DNA of 64,000 nt from Protula sp. h YS-2021 (lineage: Eukaryota > Annelida > Polychaeta > Sabellida > Serpulidae). This document shows, one piece after another, positions 25,690 to 37,250 of the stretch (its first letter is position 1; each line of letters opens with the position of its first letter). The translations under genes and the position numbers were made by a program. The DNA lies in contig OX457034.1 of assembly GCA_949752745.1 (NCBI GenBank), forward strand, positions 7,400,904 to 7,464,903. The letters run 5' to 3'. Under the pieces are notes generated by a model. That model ran no database searches. It saw nothing but the letters and a program-made list of their open reading frames with translations, and was not told the origin of the DNA.

Positions 25690-27070
25690 AAACCAGTCAT
25701 AGGGAGACCATGCCTTTAATATAGCACTTAGGGAGACCATTTGTATATGTTTTACCTTTGAGTTTAGAAAGACAAAAATTACCAAAAAATGTTCCTATAC
25801 GTTGTAGATAATGGGTGTGATTTTTTCTTCTTGTCATATTAAGTAACAAAAAATAAGCAAAAAAGTTGGTCTACGTATTTTTTCTAGATTTTCCTTGGCA
25901 TTTTAGGCGACCTGGCTAAAACCACGGAATTTCCCGGGTCTCCGTAAGTGTGTGGTTTAATGCTCTGTATATTTGGTCTCCCAAAGTAGCATATTTTGCT
26001 ACTAGTTGGGTGTTTTTGAAGATTTATTTTAAACCTATGTTTATTATTATTGTTATTTGTTATGTATATGCATTGTGTATAAGTTATACGCATGTACGAC
26101 AGCCTTGAGAGATGACACTCTGCACATATTACCAATGAGTGTGCCATTTAGTTCTACTTAGCATGCAAATATGTGCAAGATGCTTCATGTTTCTGGTTAA
26201 AATATTGTTACGTGACATTTACATTCTATAACATTACTTAGGAAAGAAAAGAATTGAAGTAGTAATTAATGATAAACAAAATGTCTCTTCAAGTTGTATA
26301 TATGGTCGCCTTAAGTCGGTTTATACACCCAGAAATATACAACCAGCAATAAGGAGACCATATATTTTTCATGAATATGTGCAAGATTTTTATATTATTA
26401 AGTGCTAAACGTTATTTTAAATTCCTTAGAAATCATTTTGGTAGGCAAAAAAAAGAGTAATAAATATAAAAAAAATGGCCTTTGAAGTGTTTTGTTTAAG
26501 TGTGAAGCATAGTCTCCTTAAGTCGGTTTACACACTATATATATATATAAAGTAGGGATACGTTTCATTACGTCATAATGTTTATTACGTCATAATGCAT
26601 CTTGCTCTCAAGTGTTCGTTTCTTTGAAAAAAATGCCTGTTTACAGTGCTAAATTATCCTTTTCTTCAATTTCGTGCTAAACCATGTATAAGCATGTTGA
26701 GCAGTTAAGGAAAAAAATACTGGTTGCTATAATATTTTTAAATACATAATATATAGCGGATCTTAAATAAAAATGGCAGTTTTCCCCGGTCTCCTTAAAG
26801 CTGATTTTTTGGCACTAATGTTTATACAAGGTATAAAGTTTAGGATCAAATTGAAAGCTTGTTATCAAGTTTCAACACACAAATTTAATTTTAAACCAAA
26901 GTATGTTATATTCGCTATGCCATGAAATCATTCGTTTTTTATTTGCTGAGTAGTTTCGTAACGTTTAAACACGCTAAGAATTAAGGAGACCTACTTTTGG
27001 TCTCCCTAAATTTTTGGTCTCCCTAATACTGGTTTTTTAGCAAAAATGGTCCCCGTATTGCTGGAGGCAC
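25690..27070. repeat. Region with recurring GGTCTCC/GGAGACC phrases
   Basis: At least nine copies of 'gggagacca', 'aaggagacc' or the reverse 'ggtctccctaa' occur, some linked to 'cttaagtcggtttayacac' (about 26311 and 26519) and 'ctgrttttttagc' (about 26802 and 27028). It looks like a nested, decayed repeat family in both orientations. No coding frame is supported. Confidence 0.5.
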
Positions 27071-27072
27071 AC

Positions 27073-27190
<118 letters not shown>

Positions 27191-27662
27191 CGTGTTCAAA
27201 TAATTTACAAAAAGTACATATTCATACGTAAACTTAGCATGGCAATAAATAAAGTTTTGTACTATGTGCAAAGGAAATCCTTAATTTCATTAAAATCGGT
27301 TAATAATGAACGAAGCTGTGAATAAATTCACATGAATTAAACGTTTACCATTTTTATTGAGTTCAAAATCATTTGAAGAAAACTTCATGATGTACTCAAC
27401 GATACCTTTAATGAAAAAGCTAGGTTATGTGTGTCTTCCTTTTTATCAACTTAGAAAAAGTACACTGTGCACTATGCATTTCATGTACTTTCACATTTAG
27501 TTATCCACAAAGATAGTAGAATTTTTTTGACTAATTGCTTTTCCAAATTAACTAATAAATACCTTATCTTTTAAAATATCAACATAAACTTGACAGATGA
27601 CACAAATAGCGCTAAGATTCAGAGTAAATGGAATTGCTTGATTCATTAATAATGAAGAACAG

Positions 27663-28035
27663 AACAGCTGAAGTATTTAATTTCTCAATACTAATTTTTA
27701 GGAGTAAAATATCGCAGAAGCCATCACTATGGGTTTCCTAATGTTCTTCAATGTTGGTTATCGCGATACATAATAACAACATTCTTTTGTGGAACAAATA
27801 GCACCACATGGGTACCCTTAGCAGGTGCCCTGTTGCTATGTTTACAATGCTTGTCACCCAACCGGCCAATCAGCGTCAGTGCAGTGATATAATCGAATGA
27901 TACCCAATTTATCGTGCCAGACGATCCCAATTGGTGGGGAGGTAGGTGGGTACAATTCGATGATGGCTTCTACGTCTGCAAGATATTTTACTCATAAAAA
28001 TTAGCATTAAGAAATTAAATACTTCAGTTTAATTT
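27663..28035. repeat. Foldback/MITE element with ~70-bp inverted ends (also at 29103-29475)
   Basis: The left arm carries 'ctgaagtatttaatttctca', 'agtaaaatatcgcagaagcc' and so on. The right arm (27957-28035) is its reverse complement with small differences. The roughly 220-bp centre is non-coding. A diverged copy in the opposite orientation is at 36.13-36.35 kb. Confidence 0.7.
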
Positions 28036-28059
28036 CGAAAATATCGACTTGTAGACTGG

Positions 28060-28165
28060 GAAGCCATCAGTATGGGAGACTCGAACTGCCGGTGGGAATT
28101 GAACACCCAATTCATACCAACTGGTTGACACGCCGTCTATAAGACACTTGTCGGAAAGGCAGAAA
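28060..28165 (-). repeat. tRNA-derived (SINE-like) segment, also at 29500-29605
   Basis: On the minus strand 'tcaaccagttggta' resembles a polymerase III A box, and 'gggtgttcaattcccacc', about 17 nt later, resembles a B box. A second B-box-like 'gcagttcgagtctccc' follows. It does not fold as an intact tRNA by eye, so I call it a tRNA-derived repeat. Confidence 0.45.
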
Positions 28166-28404
28166 TAACAGAAATTGAATCCAATTTATCTTTTAATTCA
28201 GCAGGTTTTCACCGCGAACTGCCCATTCCATAACAAATATTATAACACGCACCAACTGAGCAATGCACTCCCGTAAATAGAAATGATAACAAACTGTCAG
28301 CATGCTCTAACCGTGTACAAAATTCACAAAGCCAATTCACAGAAAAACAATGGCATGACTCGAGTTTGCTTGTTTGTGTTATAATGGGGATAGATCCTAG
28401 TGCA

Positions 28405-28507
28405 GTCGTGCTCTGTATGGGATTCGAGCACTTGTGGAAGGCCAATGAACTCACCGCTGTGCGGTTCGTTCACAGGCCTTCCACGCGTGCTCGAATCCCA
28501 TACAAAG
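28405..28507. repeat. ~100-nt near-perfect hairpin (also at 29845-29947)
   Basis: The left arm 'tgtatgggattcgagcac' continues through 'ggaaggcc' to 'ctcaccgc'. After a 3-nt loop the right arm returns through 'gcggttcg' and 'ggccttcc' to 'gtgctcgaatcccataca'. The arms are about 48 nt and pair at most positions. Confidence 0.8.
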
Positions 28508-28539
28508 CAGTCAGCCCCATGGTCTATCCATTAAATATG

Positions 28540-28543
<4 letters not shown>

Positions 28544-28630
<87 letters not shown>
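28544..28630. repeat. (TA)n microsatellite between the duplication copies
   Basis: About 87 bp of pure TA separating copies A and B. Confidence 0.97.
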
Positions 28631-28631
<1 letters not shown>

Positions 28632-29971
28632 GTGTTCAAATAATTTACAAAAAGTACATATTCATACGTAAACTTAGCATGGCAATAAATAAAGTTTTGT
28701 ACTATGTGCAAAGGAAATCCTTGATTTCATTAAAATCGGTTAATAATGAACGAAGCTGTGAATAAATTCACATGAATTAAACGTTTACCATTTTTATTGA
28801 GTTCAAAATCATTTGAAGAAAACTTCATGATGTACTCAACGATACCTTTAATGAAAAAGCTAGGTTATGTGTGTCTTCCTTTTTATCAACTTAGAAAAAG
28901 TACACTGTGCACTATGCATTTCATGTACTTTCACATTTAGTTATCCACAAAGATAGTAGAATTTTTTTGACTAATTGCTTTTCCAAATTAACTAATAAAT
29001 ACCTTATCTTTTAAAATATCAACATAAACTTGACAGATGACACAAATAGCGCTAAGATTCAGAGTAAATGGAATTGCTTGATTCATTAATAATGAAGAAC
29101 AGCACAGCTGAAGTATTTAATTTCTCAATACTAATTTTTAGGAGTAAAATATCGCAGAAGCCATCACTATGGGTTTCCTAATGTTCTTCAATGTTGGTTA
29201 TCGCGATACATAATAACAACATTCTTTTGTGGAACAAATAGCACCACATGGGTACCCTTAGCAGGTGCCCTGTTGCTATGTTTACAATGCTTGTCACCCA
29301 ACCGGCCAATCAGCGTCAGTGCAGTGATATAATCGAATGATACCCAATTTATCGTGCCAGACGATCCCAATTGGTGGGGAGGTAGGTGGGTACAATTCGA
29401 TGATGGCTTCTACGTCTGCAAGATATTTTACTCATAAAAATTAGCATTAAGAAATTAAATACTTCAGTTTAATTTCGAAAATATCGACTTGTAGACTGGG
29501 AAGCCATCAGTATGGGAGACTCGAACTGCCGGTGGGAATTGAACACCCGATTCATACCAACTGGTTGACACGCCGTCTATAAGACACTTGTCGGAAAGGC
29601 AGAAATAACAGAAATTGAATCCAATTTATCTTTTAATTCAGCAGGTTTTCACCGCGAACTGCCCATTCCATAACAAATATTATAACACGCACCAACTGAG
29701 CAATGCACTCCCGTAAATAGAAATGATAACAAACTGTCAGCATGCTCTAACCGTGTACAAAATTCACAAAGCCAATTCACAGAAAAACAATGGCATGACT
29801 CGAGTTTGCTTGTTTGTGTTATAATGGGGATAGATCCTAGTGCAGTCGTGCTCTGTATGGGATTCGAGCACTTGTGGAAGGCCAATGAACTCACCGCTGT
29901 GCGGTTCGTTCACAGGCCTTCCACGCGTGCTCGAATCCCATACAAAGCAGTCAGCCCCATGGTCTATCCAT
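28631..29971. repeat. 1.34-kb tandem duplication, copy B
   Basis: Near-identical copy of 27191-28531. The right end stops at 'ggtctatccat' and is followed by unique sequence rather than TA repeats. Confidence 0.95.
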
Positions 29972-30445
29972 ATAATAATGTTAAGTAGGGTTTCACCAGG
30001 AAGTGCCCATTATTAAGAAACAATGTGAAGCTCGAACAGACATACATGCAGTCTGATACGAGCTAATGTCCTCCCCCCTCTTTTTGCAAGAGAGACATAC
30101 ACATAACTAACTAGCCGACTTCGGCATCACCACATGTGCCGATCCGTCACAGTGGCGTGTTAAACCATGTGAAAAACGCACTGTCTAAAAACCCGACCAT
30201 AGTACAAGACGCCACTGTGCCGAGCCGCCACAGCATCAGTCCGAGTTACATGCTGTTGGTGTAGAGTCGATTGGTACCTCCCCCACAGAGTACACATATG
30301 CTAACAATATGTTATATATATAATTAGACATAGACGCTTTGGAAAGATCTACCCTGATACTATCCATGAAAGATATAAATAGACGAAGCTGTAACGTGCT
30401 ACGATAAGCACTCGATCGTTTACTATACACGCGTAGTAGGGAAAT
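29972..30445. other. Interval between the duplication and the DIRS remnant
   Basis: No gene is recognised. It contains small repeats such as 'gccactgtgccgagccgcca' and may include the decayed end of the DIRS element. Confidence 0.35.
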
Positions 30446-30451
30446 GAGGCA

Positions 30452-30841
30452 TTACGATGCAATGTGGACACTGCCACATGACTTCTCACCCAGCAAGGCT
30501 GGTATCATCATTTGCTTAAACGTACCTAAGCCCTTGGTCGCAATGTGCATCTTGGTCAGAAAAAACGGTAATGACTTTAAGACAACCCCCCTCCATGAAC
30601 CATAAACTTGATTAGTAGAGTTTTGCAAGACGTGTACTTCTTCGCAAAGTTTGCCCGACGCCAGGGCCAAGGAAAAACACATTCCAAGATAAGTAACTTG
30701 TCTGAAATAATAGAGTGATGGAAAAGTGGAGAGATATTTTAAAACCAGGGACAAATCAACAGGCACCACTGACCTGTCGGAGAGAGGATGCTTCAGTTGA
30801 AAAGACCTGGGCAAATCCGACAACACATAACAGGCAGACAA
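30452..30841 (-). pseudogene. DIRS tyrosine recombinase fragment
   Basis: A 129-residue open frame. It matches the N-terminal catalytic region of DIRS recombinases around the 'ALASGxxxxEVHxL' helix, in which the first catalytic Arg is normally in 'SGRR'. Here it reads SGKLCEEV, so that Arg is changed. The C-terminal HxxR and Tyr motifs are not visible. Confidence 0.75.
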
Positions 30842-31466
30842 CTCATAACCAGTGGAACGTGTGTGACGCTTGAATTATAAAACCATTGTCTTGAGCACGG
30901 AAGGGGACTTGCTTAGTAAGTTTCGACAACATCGATGAACGCGTACCGCCCTGCTTGTCTGCTTGAACAAACAAGAGACCACTGTCTGATTGTCCACCAG
31001 CAACACGTGACCCTTGAAAAACGTAGAGAATACTCGACCAGCAACCAATACTACCTTCCTTTCCAACACATTGATACGCAATGTGCGGCCGTGAGCAGAA
31101 CACTGCCCCTTCCAAGTGTTCTCTTGGGAAAAGAAAGCGCAGTCGTTCTAAGACGCATTGTTCTGGAGCTGTCGTGATAGGGGTGGAAGAGGGAAACACA
31201 TACCTTTCAGGAGATCGGCCTGACGCAACCGCCAGTACAGATCCCTAAGTGCTAGGAAGTAGAGACGTAGTCAATAATGGAACGACCAATCAAGACACAG
31301 TGGCCACAAAACCACACGCTGAAGGTGGTGAAAATGGCACCTGCCTAACTCGACCGTCTTCTCTGTGGCAACTAACAAACCGAGAAGTGACTCCAACAGT
31401 GACACCCAAGGCTTATGAGTTGACACGACGTTAACAATCAGAGTTGACAATTATTCAATCCGATTT

Positions 31467-31748
31467 TTAGTGGGAAACGCTCTGACCCTTTCGAAATTTA
31501 AGCGGTTGCCCGTAAACTTTATCCGTTGAACCGGAACCAATTCTGACTTTTTGGCATAGACCAGCAGACCGAGATCGCCGTACTGTTTGAGCAATGTGGT
31601 CACAAAACGGTGGGTGAACAAACAGTGCTGTCGACAACACGAACGGTACAGCGAGAAACCAATAGCTCACCTTCATTACCCAGAAGGATAGATAGCGGCG
31701 AGAGGTTTTGCACATCGGAATGTAAAGATTTGCACCGAAGAAATTCAC
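31467..31748 (-). pseudogene. DIRS reverse transcriptase fragment
   Basis: A 93-residue frame. GANLYIPMCKTSRRYLSFW corresponds to the usual 'DAYFHIPI...RRYLRF' block and VPFVLSTALF to 'LPFGLSTAP'. The catalytic Asp of the first block reads Asn or is shifted, and the YLDD block is out of frame. Confidence 0.75.
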
Positions 31749-31935
31749 TGAGAAATTAACACCTTAACTTAGTAGATTCGATAAGATGTGCAGAGTCCCT
31801 CTTGCAAGATGTGAGAAGTGATTGAATTGTGACAAGTCTTTGAATAGGGACCAACTGTCCAAGTTTTTGGTACCAGACTGAAAAACCTTAGAGTGCCCAC
31901 AGGCATCTCTTCTATGGCTCTTTTGTCTAACAGTT

Positions 31936-32940
31936 CCAGAATCATCGTATCTAACGCAAGTTGCTTATGTGGTTGGAGTTAGTACGACATGCAACCGGCA
32001 AAAGGGTATCCCCAACGCAAATAACGGACTATTTGTTTGGGAACGCCCAGTGATTGCCAAGCTTGACAAAACTTTCTTAGCCTCGCTTCTTCGAGCACCT
32101 TTGCACTCGATCCAATTGATGAAGAAACGCGAGATTGGTGTGCGATGTCGACCGGATATACAGAGCAATTGTTACCTCTACTTCGAAGGAGCAGCCGGCT
32201 TTCTAGTGTCCACCTTCTTGGCCTGGAGAGCAGATGCCGCTGACGACTCCAGTCGCTTCTTGGTAGCTGGTATGGACGGCAAGGAAGACTGCCGCTGCCT
32301 TGGCCAGTTGTGCTACCGGATCAAAGACTACACATAAGAGTATCTTATAACTTCACTCTAGCTGCTGCGATTGTCTGCTTCAACAAGATTGAGTGGAAAA
32401 GGTTATGATTGATCGATTATTGTTGCAAATCGACGTGTACGAGCGTCTGCACTGATATGTGGCAACAATTGGTCACACCAAGAACCACCAAAGAAAATAG
32501 CAGGTAACCATGCAGCTCAAAAAGATCGAAACAGTAAATTGTCTCCGTTTCCACAAACAGGATTGCATCTTGAAACAACTGTGTGCTCAGACGGCTTATC
32601 GCTCCTCGAACGCTTCGGACTCTTAGTCCGCAAACGAGCCCACTCTCTCAGCTTCAAGAAAGATTGAATTCTCCAGGTAGCACCCATTGGTCGCGATGAT
32701 TCCCCAAAATAAGAAGCTGTATGCTTCAGAGCGTTAGCCATGCTGTGCAGCTCATATGCGGATCACCGCCCTGCTTGCTGTAACCTCAGGAGACTGGGAT
32801 CGGCTGTAGGTATACAACAGAAAGAAAGCCACCTTAGTAAGCAATAACAACTGTTGTTTTCATTAAAAGTCAATAAAATATAACACAACCTAATCACTTT
32901 AAATCGCATAAAGCACTCAAAAGTGTGATATACAATTGAT
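31936..32940. other. Probable upstream part of the DIRS remnant
   Basis: Short frames on both strands have composition like the DIRS segment (less AT-rich than the genome around it). One minus-strand frame at 32741-32517 begins MANALKHTASYFG and is basic, which could be a gag-like remnant. None is secure. Confidence 0.3.
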
Positions 32941-33179
32941 AATGGAGACCTTTGATCCGTGACATGCTGGACTCGACACTGCGTCGATACCCGTCACCGC
33001 AGCGTGATCTGACTGTCACTGCCACGGGTCATGACAATGATGGCACGTTGCATGCACGAGTCGTGACAGTCAAGGCAAATCACATACAGTACTTCACACC
33101 CACGGGTCGTGACAGTAACGTCACAACATACTGACAGCAGACTGACTGCGAAATAGAGGCAAAGCTTTACACGGTTAAT

Positions 33180-33950
33180 TTTTCATCACCACAAGTCGTG
33201 GGAAACACGACAACCAGGCGCATAGCTACCGACCACATAATCGTTGCATTTCTGAGTCAGCACAGCAACAACGCAGCAATCGACATCGCAACAACCGTAA
33301 CAGCATCGTATGAATAGTCACACCAATTCAGTGTGATAGGTCTCTACAGGCAGGACATCGACACAAACCTGATCACGTACGTGACTATAATACAAACAGA
33401 ATTCCAAGTAATTCACGTAAGAAACTGATACAAGAACCCCCTATTGAAGTTATATGCTCTTGGTAAGGATAGGGGAGACCCCGTACAGGGATGCAGAGAC
33501 GACGCATGCATACTAGCCGTGAAACGGCCCAAAAGAATGTCGAGATGATGTTCTGCTACAAATACGTTGCCGCTGCGACAACCAGGTGGGTAACTCAATA
33601 CCGCACTAGCCAGCCAATCCACTAGTCGGCAACTAGTCTGCAACACGACCACGCTTGCAATATTGACACAGAAAGAGACAACAGTTGCAACCCTTGCAAA
33701 GCAAAGCTGCTGCAGTATCGACTACGCGTGTCAACAGCAACGTTAACACAAGATCGACTAAGGATGTACAACAGAAAGAATGTTGCTGTAAAATGCAAAA
33801 ACATCTGTTGTTGCTGTGAAAGTTGTTAAAATAAAATACAACACGGCCCAATCACTGCGTAAAATCAACATTAAAAACAGTGATAAAAAGCCGATACAGC
33901 CACGTTATTACGTATTTGAGACATTGTGTAAGCAAACTGTGACATGAGCG
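33180..33950. other. Non-satellite segment inside the satellite block
   Basis: This part has fewer repeat phrases. The text around 33770-33840 ('acaacagaaagaa...ttgttgctgtgaaag') resembles 32815-32880, suggesting a roughly 960-bp direct duplication at this scale. No gene is seen. Confidence 0.35.
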
Positions 33951-34825
33951 ACGCAGTACTGTGTCGTTAGCTGTCATTTCAACGAGTGATACGTGATCGA
34001 GTTACCGCAGACACGACCAAGCACAGTGTCATCCCTTCAGAGTCAAGGGTCGCGACAGATACGACCCCTCACGGGGACGACCCTCCACAGTGACGACCTA
34101 TGACATTCACGAGTGGGCAGAATCATTTTTCGTCACACACACAATACGTGACAACAATGACCCGTCGAATAATTGAGTCATCACGTGACTGGCTTGTCAC
34201 CCTTGCAGTTCGTGACACTGCTAACTCGTTGCCGACACGACCCATGAAAGCAGTGATCCATAACATAATCGATCTGTCACTGCAACGGGACGTGAGAGTG
34301 ACGACTGTTACCTACAGGACTCATGATAGCGGTGAGTCATCACGATTCTGTAGGGTGCAGATCAAAGTCGATACAGCGCTGTTAGCATGTGATCAAGACG
34401 CTTTTTTTAGCGACCTGTTACATGCGCGAGTCGACACTGCGTTAACATCTGTCGCTGCAGAAGTTGTCACAGACACGACCCGGCACAGGGACTGCCCGTC
34501 GCAATCACGGGTTGGATCAGGTGCGACCCGTCACGTGCACAAGTCATGATAGCACCGACCCTTCCCAGTGGTCTAATCAAGACTCGTCACAAACATGATA
34601 CTTGACATTCAAGACTCATTATATTATCGATCTGTCTCATAAAGGTCACTGTTACGGGTCGTGACAATGATTATCCGTTGTAAACACAGTCGTGATAGCA
34701 TTAGCTCATCCCATGATTGAACCGTCACTGCTTCAGGTCGTGGCAATGACGACTCGTAACATACACAACTCATGTGATAGGTGATTTAGCCCACTGCATT
34801 CGCTTAGCTGAGGCCATGGGAGCAG

Positions 34826-35035
34826 ACGTCATACCTGCTTACCCACCCAAGCTGGAATCGAACTCAGGACCTTGAATTTGCAGCTCCAACGCTCTGCCCA
34901 CTGAGCTAACCGTCACCCTTGAGGAAATTGTGCTAACATCATACCTGCTTACCCACCCGAGCTGGAATCGAACTCGGGACCTTGGGATTAGCAGCCCCAC
35001 ACTCTACCCAATGAGCTAGCTGTCACCCCTGTGTC
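34826..35035 (-). repeat. Two tandem tRNA-like units (SINE-type), ~112-bp period
   Basis: On the minus strand each unit reads 'agctagctcattgggtagag' (A-box/D-arm-like), an anticodon-arm-like 'ggctgctaatccc' in the right-hand unit, and 'gagttcgattccagc' (B-box/T-arm-like). The right-hand unit resembles a tRNA-Ser(GCT) anticodon loop but lacks the long variable arm and has an 11-nt T loop, so it is tRNA-derived and not a working tRNA gene. The units sit inside the satellite. Confidence 0.65.
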
Positions 35036-35660
35036 ACCCACTTTGTCAGGGTCACGTGTCATAGTAAAGAAGACCTAGACTAGACTGATATTCCTCCGCA
35101 GGCACAAGTCACGTGATCGAGTCATGCTGGAATGGTGACAGTTGCGCATAGTAGCAACTCGATCACGTGATTGTACCTGTGACTTATGCTTACACTATGT
35201 TTTGACAAGTCGTGAAAGTTACATATAACCGCAACACTGCCGTGTGATAGGTCGTTGCTGACCCGACATCGGCTCGTACTCAACCACGTGATTGTACCTG
35301 TGTCGACTGTGACACGTGATCGATGCTTACATTGTGTTGGCGTTGCATATCCAACTTGTGATAACAACGACCCATCACGGGTCGTGGCATTGACGATTCG
35401 TTGCCTATTCGACTCGTGATAGCAGCCACCTGCTACATGATCGACCTGTTACTGCAACGGGTCGTGACAGAGATGACTCGTATTGATATCACGACATCGG
35501 CTCGTATTCGATCACATAATCGTACATGTGCCGATAACCCTCGTACCGTGACACGTGGTCGATGTCTACAGCGTATTGCCGCTGCAGCAACCCGACACAG
35601 TGTCGAGGTGTCGTATCCGTTACGGGTACGACGCCGCTGCAACGGCTACGTGAAGGACTA

Positions 35661-36129
35661 AACGCCGTGTCAGAGGTGGAAATGAGCGGCTACACTACTC
35701 AATACCGCGATAAAGCGTCACACCCTTAAACGTTGGTGAGTCTACCACAGAAAGAGATAGTGTATGCAATTCTCCAAAGAGAGTTGTCGCAATATCGAGC
35801 AGTGGAAGACATGACTTCTTAAACCTGTGATGACTGCGTGTCCGACGACCCTAGAATGCCCTGTTGCTGGCAGAAAAGAAGAGGGGCGGTGGAAAGTTGA
35901 AACTTTCCTGTTTGCAGAGCCGACCCGATGCAAACTGTTTCCCAATAATGAGGGAAATCCTCGAAATTGAAACTGAGAAAATTGCCCAGAATCTATCTCA
36001 CTGTCTATTAGACATAACCTACACTACGTTCTTGATGGCAGGGATGCATTTACCGAACGAAAGCCAAAAAATATGCATTTACCTTGATTTTGATCCGTCA
36101 TTTTAACAAGATTAAAACCGGAGGCAAAT
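35661..36129. other. Interval between satellite and foldback copy
   Basis: No gene or clear repeat is recognised. Confidence 0.35.
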
Positions 36130-36350
36130 CTCCTGTTATTCGGATTGCGATAACTTGGGAATGGTTTGATCACATGACAGGAACTGCATCAACGTTGATT
36201 AGTCGGTTGGTTGACAGACATTGTGACAATAGCAACATGGCACCTGTTACGGGTACCCATGTGGTGTTTTAATTCCACAATAGATTTTTATTATTATAGA
36301 TCGCGATAACCAATGTTGAACACATTAGAAATCCCATAGTGATGGCTTCG
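36130..36350 (-). repeat. Diverged inverted copy of the foldback element centre
   Basis: Reverse complement of about 27720-27930, sharing 'gggtacccatgtggtg', 'atcgcgataaccaatgttga' and 'cccatagtgatggcttc'. Roughly 70-75 percent similar by eye. Confidence 0.65.
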
Positions 36351-37130
36351 TAGTCCACAAGCCGGTATTGTCGAAACTAAAACACAAAATATATTCGAGG
36401 AACTTGATCTTCTACGCTAAGTGATATGCTCGGCTCCTTAATTCGGCAATTGAATGGACCGCTTCTAAAAAGGAGAACAATTTGAAAGGATGTTCCGTTA
36501 AAAATAACTTTAACATACAGCTTTTAGTATTTCTAAAAGTCAGCTACTTTTCTAAACTCAATGAGTGTGTGAAAATATTCATACATTTTGATCAAAGCAG
36601 CGGGATGGGTTTCAAATCAGTTAAAAATGTAATCCAAAAGACTGAGGGCTATCTCAGGATTTCAAAATAAAAACTAAAACATTAACTAAGAAAATCAGTC
36701 ATTTTTAATAATTCTGCCTTACAAATATAATTAAAATATCCAGTGCATGGATAGTTTATTTTTATCTCTTCCTGCTTTGCTACTGAACAGTCCGCATTGA
36801 ACTTTTTATGTCACAGTTATGCAGGGCATCAGCAAAAATGCTACTTGTTTACATGACAGATGGCGGTGATCGAAACCGGATATAAGAAAACGTAGAGGGA
36901 TCGTTTTCGCACATGACAGGTATATACTTATTATACATAAATACAACTTCTCAAGCTTCATTTGCCTGAAAATTTTACGCATAACTGAAATGAATCATGC
37001 AAAATTTCGGTTATAAACCTACTATGATTTTTTACAAGCTGTGCCAAAACGATTTATATAACAAAACGAGAAACATGGAGACGCCTATACAAATTTAGTT
37101 ACATTAGGACAGTTAATCTTTCCAAGAGCA
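36351..37130. other. Intergenic interval
   Basis: AT-rich DNA with no supported gene. Confidence 0.4.
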
Positions 37131-37139
37131 GTTATTGAT

Positions 37140-37250
37140 ATGTTATAGGGAGAGATGATGGGACTGGGTGCTTTGCATTGGATTCGGACAGTGGGTGCAT
37201 TGGTTTTCTACCAGTGTCCGATTCTAATACAAAGTACAACAAAGCACAAC
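37140..37250. repeat. Third hairpin-family copy
   Basis: The arms 'ctttgcattggattcggaca' and, inverted, 'tgtccgattctaatacaaag' pair over about 25 nt. The preceding 'tgttatagggagagatgatg' matches the lead-in of the 28.4-kb hairpin. Confidence 0.6.

Larger units (their letters stand above)
27191..28531. repeat. 1.34-kb tandem duplication, copy A
   Basis: Every base aligns with 28631-29971 at an offset of exactly 1440 bp. By eye only three substitutions separate the copies (27283, 27663, 28109). The unit contains a foldback element, a tRNA-like segment and a hairpin. The short ORFs in it are repeat-derived. Confidence 0.95.
30450..31935 (-). mobile_element. DIRS-type retrotransposon remnant (RT, RNase H, tyrosine recombinase)
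   Basis: Reading the minus strand downwards from about 31935, the pieces come in the DIRS order. Reverse transcriptase: FFSLVPK, then YIPMCKTSRRYLSFW and PFVLSTALF at 31748-31467. RNase H: INVLERKVVL, VDNQTVVSCLFKQ and ADKQGGTRS at about 31080-30940. Tyrosine recombinase: VPVDLSLVLKYLSTFP, SLALASGKLCEEVHVL and IPALLG at 30841-30452. Several frameshifts and stops separate them. DIRS elements integrate with a tyrosine recombinase instead of a DDE integrase. Terminal and internal complementary repeats were not located. Confidence 0.8.
32950..35660. repeat. Degenerate GC-richer satellite built on ACGGGTCGTGAC / TCACGTGATCGA phrases
   Basis: Phrases such as 'cacgggtcgtgacag', 'actcgtgatagca', 'catgatcgacctgttactgc' and 'cacgtgatcga' recur dozens of times in both orientations at roughly 80-110 bp spacing. 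Open frames here, for example at 34100-34549, are translations of the repeat and not genes. It interrupts the AT-rich surroundings sharply. Confidence 0.75.

Noticed and set aside
27748..29894. Identical short minus-strand frames present twice
   Set aside because: They fall in the duplicated foldback and hairpin elements and show no protein features.
31969..32337. 122-residue plus-strand open frame
   Set aside because: Antisense to DIRS-like sequence, no recognisable domain.
34100..34549. 149-residue plus-strand open frame
   Set aside because: It lies wholly inside the GTGAC/ACGGGTC satellite and its translation repeats the same phrases. No domain.
34826..35035. A functional tRNA-Ser(GCT) gene
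   Set aside because: No long variable arm, T loop of wrong size and tandem arrangement. Kept only as a tRNA-derived repeat.
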